Assembly (NCBI GenBank): GCA_018052995.1
Contig: JAGPMK010000015.1
Coordinates: 1 to 39,200 of the forward strand
DNA: 39,200 bases
Direction: 5' to 3'
From: Syntrophorhabdales bacterium
Lineage (GTDB): Bacteria > Desulfobacterota > Syntrophorhabdia > Syntrophorhabdales > Syntrophorhabdaceae
Made by a program: the position numbers and the translations under genes
Shown here: positions 33,898 to 39,200 of the stretch, piece by piece
Layout: each line of letters starts with the position of its first letter
How positions within the stretch are numbered: the stretch's first letter is position 1
The notes under the pieces: generated by a model
Told to the model about the DNA's origin: nothing
The model's database searches: none
What the model saw: only the letters and a program-made list of their open reading frames with translations

Positions 33898-34950
33898 TTG
33901 AATTATTTGAAATATGGAGATTCATTAGAAGAGATAAATCTGATAAAATCCCTTTTGGAAAGCAAGGGAAGTGATCTTGAAAGGCTTTATAGGGAGGCAG
34001 ATACCTTAAGGCGTAATCATATGGGTGATGAGGTATATATCAGGGGGATTATAGAATTTTCAAATATCTGCGCTAATAATTGTCTATACTGTGGTATAAG
34101 GGCATCCAATCATCTTGTAAACCGCTATACCATGACCCAGGAGGAGATAATTGAAACAGCAAAAATAATAGAGTCAACCTATAAGGCAACTACGGTGGTT
34201 CTCCAGTCAGGCGAAACACCGGGTCTAACAGACAGAGAGATGGGTGAGATAATAAGGAGGATAAAAAAAGAGACATCCCTTGCTGTTACTTTGTCAGTAG
34301 GGAACAGAGATGAAGATACATACCGGTTTTGGAGAGACTGCGGCATGGATAGGTACCTTCTAAGATTTGAAACAAGCAACGAGAGGCTATTTGTTCAACT
34401 GCATCCTGATTGTAGCCTTCAGGAGCGTCTTGAATGCATCTACACACTCAAGGGTTTAGGTGTGCAGACGGGTAGTGGGTTTATGATAGGGGTTCCAGGA
34501 GAAACTATCGATATCTTGGCAGAAAATATCCTTCTCTGTCGTAATCTTGAACTTGATATGATCGGCATAGGGCCATTTATCCCCCATCCTGACACGCCCC
34601 TAGGAGGGGTGAATAATGCCTATGAGACAAACAAGGAGATGTTTTTTAAGGCCCTTGCTGTTTTAAGGATCTTTAATCCAGATGCCCACATCCCTGCCAC
34701 AACAGCATTCGACGCTGTTTTTCCTGGTAATGGCAGGGCGCTGGCACTTCAGAGGGGCGCAAACATATACATGCCCAATTACACCCCAGCCGTATACAGA
34801 AGGGAGTATTTTTTATATCCTGGAAAACCATATGTTGATGAATCCTATGAGACATGTATCAGCCGCGTGGTGTCTATGATAGAGTCCATAGGGAGGAGGA
34901 TAGGGGAGGGTCCTGGTCATTCAATAAAACGGAAAAAATCTGTAGGTTAA
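33898..34950 (+). CDS. hydE: [FeFe]-hydrogenase maturase HydE (radical SAM)
   Basis: HydE acts after HydG in building the 2-iron subcluster of the [FeFe]-hydrogenase H-cluster. The 350-residue product matches HydE along its length. It has FSNICANNCLYCGIRASN (radical SAM Cys at 58, 62 and 65), TTVVLQSGETPGLT, DRYLLRFETSN, GSGFMIGVPGETID, DMIGIGPFIPHPDTPLGG and the C-terminal NYTPAVYRREYFLYPGKP. The barrel residues GIGPFIPHPDTPL are diagnostic against BioB and PylB. Neither HydF nor HydG, nor a hydrogenase, is in this window. The TTG start has AAGGAG nine bases upstream. nifS and a serine acetyltransferase gene follow on the same strand after 103 bases, an arrangement that could supply cysteine and sulfur. 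Confidence 0.93.
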   Translation: MNYLKYGDSLEEINLIKSLLESKGSDLERLYREADTLRRNHMGDEVYIRGIIEFSNICANNCLYCGIRASNHLVNRYTMTQEEIIETAKIIESTYKATTVVLQSGETPGLTDREMGEIIRRIKKETSLAVTLSVGNRDEDTYRFWRDCGMDRYLLRFETSNERLFVQLHPDCSLQERLECIYTLKGLGVQTGSGFMIGVPGETIDILAENILLCRNLELDMIGIGPFIPHPDTPLGGVNNAYETNKEMFFKALAVLRIFNPDAHIPATTAFDAVFPGNGRALALQRGANIYMPNYTPAVYRREYFLYPGKPYVDESYETCISRVVSMIESIGRRIGEGPGHSIKRKKSVG

Positions 34951-35053
34951 TGAGATATATTTTATTGCCAGCGGGTATAGTCATAGGATAATATATAGAC
35001 TCGATGTAATAAAATCTATGCATATACGTTGAGCAGTGGTTAAGGAGGAAGAG

Positions 35054-36235
35054 GTGAAGACTGTGTATCTTGATAATAATGCCACAACCATGGTGGCGCC
35101 AGAGGTCCTTGAGGAGATGCTGCCTTATTTTCATGAATACTACGGCAATCCATCAAGCATCCACTCCTTTGGTGAACTTGTGGCAAAAAAAATAGAAGAG
35201 GCGAGAGAGAGGGTTGCCCTGCTTCTCGGTGCAGACCCTGATGAGATTGTATTTACAAGTTGTGGGACAGAGAGCGATAATGCAGCGATCCTGTCCTGCC
35301 TTGAAATAAACCAGAATAAAAACCATATCATTACAACCAGCGTTGAACACCCTGCGGTGAGGGCTCTCTGTCAGAGGCTTGCCGCAAGGGGATACAGAAT
35401 AACAGGGCTTTCTGTAAATAGTGACGGGGGCCTTGATCTTGATGAATACAGAATGGCACTCTCAGACGATACTGCCCTGGTAAGCATAATGTGGGCAAAC
35501 AATGAGACCGGGGTTGTATTTCCAGTAGAACAAATGGCAGACATGGCAAGGGGGCGTGGCATTATCTTTCATACAGATGCTGTCCAGGCAGCAGGTAAGA
35601 TACCCATCAATATGAAGGAAAACCAGATCAACATGCTCTCTATCTCAGGCCATAAACTCCATGCACCAAAGGGCATAGGGGTTCTATTTATCAGAAAGGG
35701 GACTGATTTTTCACCTTTTATCATAGGGGGTCATCAGGAGCAGGGTCGTAGGGGAGGAACAGAAAATGTAACTGGCATTATAGGGCTGGGTAAGGCATGT
35801 GAACTGGCATATACAGACCTCTTACAAGAAAGCGGTTATGTAAGAAGGCTTCGAGACAGGCTTGAAGATGGTCTGATGAAGGCTATCCCCAGGATAAGGA
35901 TTAACGGCAACAGAGAAAAAAGGCTTCCCAATACCACCAATATAAGCTTTGAATCCATTGAGGGAGAAAGCATATTGCTTCTACTAGATCAGGAGGGTAT
36001 ATGTGTATCATCAGGCTCTGCATGCTCATCTGGTTCGTCTGAGCCATCCCATGTGTTAAGGGCTATGGGTATCCCTGATACACTGGCCCACAGTTCCATA
36101 CGCTTCAGTCTCAGCAAGTATAATACCGTAGAGGAGGTGGATTTTGTTATCAAAACACTACCCCGTATTGTTGAGAGGTTGAGAGAGATATCGCCGTGCT
36201 GGAGACAGCAATATGCTGCATGCGCAAATAGCTAA
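35054..36235 (+). CDS. nifS: Cysteine desulfurase, NifS/IscS type
   Basis: The enzyme uses pyridoxal phosphate to take sulfur from cysteine, giving alanine and a persulfide for Fe-S clusters and thiolation. The product starts with VKTVYLDNNATTMVAPEVL. HTDAVQAAGK and SISGHKLHAPKG (PLP lysine) follow, then the active-site cysteine in SSGSACSSGSSEPSHVL, with the short loop of the NifS/IscS class. I chose GTG 35054 (MKTVYLDNNATT), preceded by AAGGAGG at a 5-base spacing, over the longer GTG at 35036, giving 393 residues. The serine acetyltransferase gene starts 9 bases after its stop, so the two are one operon. It may serve hydrogenase maturation or general Fe-S assembly. Confidence 0.94.
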   Translation: MKTVYLDNNATTMVAPEVLEEMLPYFHEYYGNPSSIHSFGELVAKKIEEARERVALLLGADPDEIVFTSCGTESDNAAILSCLEINQNKNHIITTSVEHPAVRALCQRLAARGYRITGLSVNSDGGLDLDEYRMALSDDTALVSIMWANNETGVVFPVEQMADMARGRGIIFHTDAVQAAGKIPINMKENQINMLSISGHKLHAPKGIGVLFIRKGTDFSPFIIGGHQEQGRRGGTENVTGIIGLGKACELAYTDLLQESGYVRRLRDRLEDGLMKAIPRIRINGNREKRLPNTTNISFESIEGESILLLLDQEGICVSSGSACSSGSSEPSHVLRAMGIPDTLAHSSIRFSLSKYNTVEEVDFVIKTLPRIVERLREISPCWRQQYAACANS

Positions 36236-36244
36236 AGGGTGTAT

Positions 36245-37210
36245 ATGAGATATAGTAAGACAAATAGGCACAGGTGTGAGGACAAAGTTCTAGATGCCAG
36301 GGACAGGCGAAACGATCTCCCCGCTTATATAGATAGGATTATCCGCCTACATAACCGTGATGGTCGCTTTCATCATACCCTGCCAGAGCCAATACCATCA
36401 AAAGAGATAATAGTAGATATCCTCCATAGGACAATGAATATCATCTACCCAGGTTACTTTACCCACGAACGCCTTGACGATGTAAACATAGGTTATTATT
36501 TTGGTCAGCAGGTAACAGAACTCTTTGAGATTATATCTGAACAGATCGCCTTTGCCATAAGACACGACTGTCTGCGTTTTAATAAACCCTGCGTCCAGTG
36601 TGAGGAGAAGGGACAGGTGGTTGCCTTGCAGTTTATAGGTGCCATCCCTGACATCCAGAAGATGCTTTCAATAGATGTCCGTGCAGCCTATGAGGGCGAC
36701 CCGGCCTCATGTCATTTTGATGAGATTATATTCTGTTACCCCGGGCTTTTTGCCATAAGCGTTTACCGGATTGCCCACTGGCTATTTGTCCACGATGTCC
36801 CTCTTATACCAAGGATCATGACTGAATATGCCCATAGCCTGACGGGTATTGATATTCATCCAGGCGTTGAGATAGGTGAAAGTTTCTTTATTGACCACGG
36901 CACAGGCGTTGTTATAGGTGAGACAACCATTATTGGTGATCGAGTGAGAATATATCAGGGTGTAACCCTTGGCGCCCTCTCCCTAAGTAAAGAGGAGGTA
37001 GAATCCCTAAGAAGGAAAAAACGCCATCCTACAATCGAGGATGATGTTATTATATATGCAAATGCAACAATACTGGGAGGCAATACTACAATAGGTGCCC
37101 GTTGTGTTATAGGCGGAAACGTGTGGCTTACAGAATCTATCCCCCCTGACACTGAGGTGTATCTTAAAAAGCAGGAGCTTGTCATAAGAACCAGCAACCA
37201 CAAGGGATGA
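36245..37210 (+). CDS. cysE: Serine O-acetyltransferase (long, EpsC-like/CysE)
   Basis: CysE acetylates serine with acetyl-CoA, the first step of cysteine synthesis. The 321-residue product has a long alpha-helical N-terminal domain (about 170 residues), then a left-handed beta-helix with hexapeptide repeats: GIDIHPGVEIGESFFIDHGTGVVIGETTIIGDRVRIYQGVTLGA and on to TILGGNTTIGARCVIGGNVWL. The His-Asp residues of IDHGTG and DIHPG correspond to the active site of the family. I prefer ATG 36245, with AAAGGG upstream, over GTG 36239. It follows nifS by 9 bases. It makes the cysteine that NifS consumes, which supports one functional unit. Confidence 0.92.
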   Translation: MRYSKTNRHRCEDKVLDARDRRNDLPAYIDRIIRLHNRDGRFHHTLPEPIPSKEIIVDILHRTMNIIYPGYFTHERLDDVNIGYYFGQQVTELFEIISEQIAFAIRHDCLRFNKPCVQCEEKGQVVALQFIGAIPDIQKMLSIDVRAAYEGDPASCHFDEIIFCYPGLFAISVYRIAHWLFVHDVPLIPRIMTEYAHSLTGIDIHPGVEIGESFFIDHGTGVVIGETTIIGDRVRIYQGVTLGALSLSKEEVESLRRKKRHPTIEDDVIIYANATILGGNTTIGARCVIGGNVWLTESIPPDTEVYLKKQELVIRTSNHKG

Positions 37211-37365
37211 ATCTTTACGAGGTTCTCGAGGATGCGCCCAGTCTGCGCCGGGGGTCTTATTTAAATATATCTATGGTTTATCTCGGGTCTTCTCTTTTTC
37301 AGACGCTTAAACCAAAAACCACTGGAGACTATCAGAAGGACCTGGCCAGCTCATTCTGCAGCCCA

Positions 37366-38652
37366 TTAGTGTTTGAACAATCTCTGGCCCGTAAAGACCA
37401 TGGCTATATCTGATTCATTGCATGCCTCTATTACCTCGTAATCCCGCTCAGAGCCACCTGGCTGGATAACGGCTGTTGCGCCCTCTTTTATAGCCGCATC
37501 TACGCCGTCCCTGAATGGGAAAAAGCCGTCTGATACTATGACAGAACCCTTTAACCCTGCCTTCTCCTCTTTTACATACTCCTCTATCTCCTTTAAATCC
37601 TCCATCCTTCTTTTACCCTTTTCTGCCTCTAATTTAAATACTGCAAATGGCACACCGAATTTCTTATAGACCTCCTTATCCATAAACTTCGTATATGCCT
37701 TGAATATGGCGATCTCTACCACGCCGACCCTGTCCTGCTCGCCTGTACCTATAGCAACCGTTACACCATCCTTAACAAAGATCGCAGAGTTTGAACTTAC
37801 CCCTGACTCCACATACCACCCAAAGAGCATATCCTCATACTCTTTGTCTGTAGGCTGTCTCTTTATCCTGTATGTCTGGTCTTTATATAGGGCCTCAGCA
37901 GGCCTTAAATCCTCCCTTCCCTTTATCTTAAAGGGCTGAGACTCCTGGATGATAAGACCTCCATCCATAAGCGACTTTATGTCTATAAACCTCTTGAATC
38001 TGTATTCGTGTAGCCTCTCCATCTCCTTTATTTGAAGGATACGCAAGTTTTTCCATTTTTTCAAAATCGTTAGGGCATCTTCATCAAACGCAGGTGCACA
38101 GACCACCTCAAAATAGTATGGTACCATTGCCCTGGCTGCTTCTGCATCCACGGTCTTTGTGAATACCACTGCACCGCCGAAGGCTGCAATCCTGTCACAC
38201 CAGAAGGCCTTTTCAAAGGCCTCAGCAGGGGTTGAGCCATAGGCAGTACCGCATGGGTTATTATGTTTCATGATCGTGCAGGCAGGCATCCTGTCAAGAA
38301 ATTTTAGGATATTTAATGCATTATCTACATCCGTCAGGTTTATCTTGCCTGGGTGTTTTCCTACCTGAAGCATATCACTTTCTGTAATCTTGCTTACAAG
38401 GCCTGATGATGGGTCAAAAAAGCTTACATCTCCTAAGACAATATTTCCGTTTATCAGCTCATACATGGCAGCAGCCTGGTCAGGGTTCTCGCCATACCTA
38501 AGCCCCCTCTCTACATTACAACCTTCATCAGCATCAGGTATGCTCCAAACCTTCTTCCTATAAACAAGGACCTGCCCTCCCATATCGATCCTGATAGTAT
38601 CTGGAAATTTATCCTTTACAATCTTTTTATACATCTTTTTTATGTCTTCCAT
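37366..38652 (-). CDS. purH: Stand-alone AICAR transformylase domain (PurH C-terminal half)
   Basis: This domain transfers a formyl group from 10-formyl-tetrahydrofolate to AICAR, the second-last step of inosinate synthesis. Most bacteria fuse it to an N-terminal IMP cyclohydrolase domain (PurH, about 520 residues). Here the protein has only 428 residues and begins a short distance before LRYGENPDQAAAMYE. Diagnostic blocks are GENPDQAA, TIMKHNNPCGTA (the catalytic Lys-His), AFGGAVVFTKTVD, and SDGFFPFRDGVDAAIKEGATAVIQPGGSERD. The N-terminal MGS-like cyclohydrolase domain is absent, so the last ring closure must be done elsewhere. GGAGG seven bases before ATG 38652 fixes the start. The 3' end is convergent with cysE. 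Confidence 0.92.
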   Translation of the reverse strand: MEDIKKMYKKIVKDKFPDTIRIDMGGQVLVYRKKVWSIPDADEGCNVERGLRYGENPDQAAAMYELINGNIVLGDVSFFDPSSGLVSKITESDMLQVGKHPGKINLTDVDNALNILKFLDRMPACTIMKHNNPCGTAYGSTPAEAFEKAFWCDRIAAFGGAVVFTKTVDAEAARAMVPYYFEVVCAPAFDEDALTILKKWKNLRILQIKEMERLHEYRFKRFIDIKSLMDGGLIIQESQPFKIKGREDLRPAEALYKDQTYRIKRQPTDKEYEDMLFGWYVESGVSSNSAIFVKDGVTVAIGTGEQDRVGVVEIAIFKAYTKFMDKEVYKKFGVPFAVFKLEAEKGKRRMEDLKEIEEYVKEEKAGLKGSVIVSDGFFPFRDGVDAAIKEGATAVIQPGGSERDYEVIEACNESDIAMVFTGQRLFKH

Positions 38653-38676
38653 ATAACCTCCAGTGTCTATTGCTTT

Positions 38677-38884
38677 TTATCTGAATCTTAAAAAAAAGTC
38701 GTCTATCTCTGGTCTTAATTCAATGCCAGCTCTTTCAAAACAATCCAGTAACCCTGTCACGTCCAAGCAATCTATAATGAAAAGGCATATTTTTTGTTTC
38801 AGGTTTATATGAACGAAATTTACTTCTCAGGCTATCCTTAATGGTATGCTCTATCTTTTCTATTTGCTCTTTGCTGAGAATCAC
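38677..38884 (-). pseudogene. Truncated, frameshifted type II restriction endonuclease (TdeIII-like?)
   Basis: A GTG at 38884 overlaps the methyltransferase stop (GTGA) and opens 49 codons: (M)ILSKEQIEKIEHTIKDSLR and later NMPFHYRLLGRDRV. The motif PFHxRLLGRDR at this position resembles the N-terminus of TdeIII/MjaII-type endonucleases (my recollection of that family, not a search). After about 45 residues the frame shifts, and the sequence LLDCFERAGIELRPEIDDFF ending in LRFR continues in another frame to the TAA at 38677. A full endonuclease would have a few hundred residues, so an internal deletion joining the two ends is the simplest reading. Confidence 0.5.
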
Positions 38885-39200
38885 TCTTTATCTTTATCCT
38901 TCAAATGAAATATTGTCTCTGCATAAGGGGTGTCTCTATCTTTTTCCACTCTATTAAATACGGGTCTTTTAAATCTATTGACTATTTTCATACCCGATAG
39001 TTCTGCAATTAAAGGATAAAGGTTAAATTTATCATTGGCAACCAAAAATATATCAAAATCATCCTGTAAATATTTTCTACAATTCAAAAGCACATCTGCT
39101 ATGCCTTTAACATATGAAGCCCTTGCCTCCTCACCCTGTCCATTAAAGAGGGGGCCTATCTCCAGTTCATCCTTCCTTTCAAAGGAAAATATTTCATAGG
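38881..39200 (-). CDS. DNA methyltransferase-like protein, C-terminal part (runs off right edge)
   Basis: A minus-strand frame is open from the window edge to the TGA at 38881 (about 106 residues visible). The stretch reads YEIFSFERKDELEIGPLFNG, then VKGIADVLLNCRKYLQDDFD, IFLVANDKFNLYPLIAELSG and RPVFNRVEKDRDTPYAETIF. The pattern YVKGIADVLLNC...FDIFLVANDK resembles the C-terminal part of type II site-specific DNA methyltransferases (a family call from recollection). The catalytic SAM and PPY motifs would lie beyond the window. The downstream gene begins in the GTGA overlap. A methyltransferase-endonuclease pair is implied, with the endonuclease now broken. Confidence 0.6.
   Translation of the reverse strand, partial: YEIFSFERKDELEIGPLFNGQGEEARASYVKGIADVLLNCRKYLQDDFDIFLVANDKFNLYPLIAELSGMKIVNRFKRPVFNRVEKDRDTPYAETIFHLKDKDKE

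Noticed and set aside
37207-37413. 68-codon plus frame whose ATGA overlaps the cysE stop
   Set aside because: It runs into the convergent AICAR transformylase gene by about 48 bases and has no recognisable domain; likely chance.
1-39200. CRISPR array, prophage or insertion sequence
   Set aside because: No regularly spaced repeats, transposase, integrase or phage structural genes were seen anywhere in the window.

Overview
The window looks like chromosomal DNA of a strictly anaerobic, Gram-negative-type bacterium. A Desulfobacterota/deltaproteobacterial syntroph-like lineage is my best guess, but this is inference from gene content, not a phylogenetic result. The clues are an [FeFe]-hydrogenase maturase (HydE), a nif-type cysteine desulfurase, the HcyBio homocysteine-synthesis family, a fused ADP-forming acyl-CoA synthetase, a membrane pyrophosphatase, a DUF5714 protein and two ArnT-like lipid glycosyltransferases. 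The DNA is moderately AT-rich, coding is dense on both strands, and TTG/GTG starts with good Shine-Dalgarno sites are common.

Layout. Positions 1-675 (minus) hold tRNA-Thr(TGT), Tyr, Gly, Thr(GGT) and the start of tuf, the same order as the E. coli thrU-tyrU-glyT-thrT-tufB operon. A back-to-back promoter pair with overlapping -35 boxes drives this operon leftward and plsY rightward; plsY would be nearly leaderless. From 1405 to 5534 (minus) lie a HcyBio gene, a ThiI-like PP-loop protein and an adenine-deaminase-family gene. From 5903 to 7577 there is a CAU-anticodon tRNA with promoter and terminator, then a zinc-ribbon coiled-coil protein, RNase HI and the RNase P RNA. The last 24 codons of rnhA lie inside rnpB. 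From 7657 to 10945 are two tandem GT39/GT83 glycosyltransferases. From 11048 to 12248 are a GNAT protein and a DUF5714 protein.

From 12292 to 16677 a MarR regulator (with a PCC/DUF296 gene) faces an MFS transporter and an ADP-forming acyl-CoA ligase. A perfect 24-bp palindrome overlaps the -35 box of the transporter, which suggests a regulated organic-acid uptake and activation unit. Then come a sequence-divergent membrane pyrophosphatase with promoter and terminator, a five-PAS hybrid histidine kinase, parAB, prmA, a lone HisF with altered ammonia-gate residues, an M29 aminopeptidase, a Memo-family protein with an extra N-terminal domain, a Tim44-like protein, an MFS transporter and a radical SAM protein.

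From 33898 to 37210 hydE, nifS and a serine acetyltransferase gene run in one direction, linking hydrogenase-cofactor assembly with cysteine synthesis and use. The right end holds a stand-alone AICAR transformylase, a collapsed restriction-endonuclease gene and the C-terminal part of a DNA methyltransferase-like gene.

I did not see a CRISPR array, prophage or intact insertion sequence. The most unusual points are the rnhA/rnpB overlap, the divergent pyrophosphatase, the altered orphan HisF, the MarR operator unit and the decayed restriction-modification locus.
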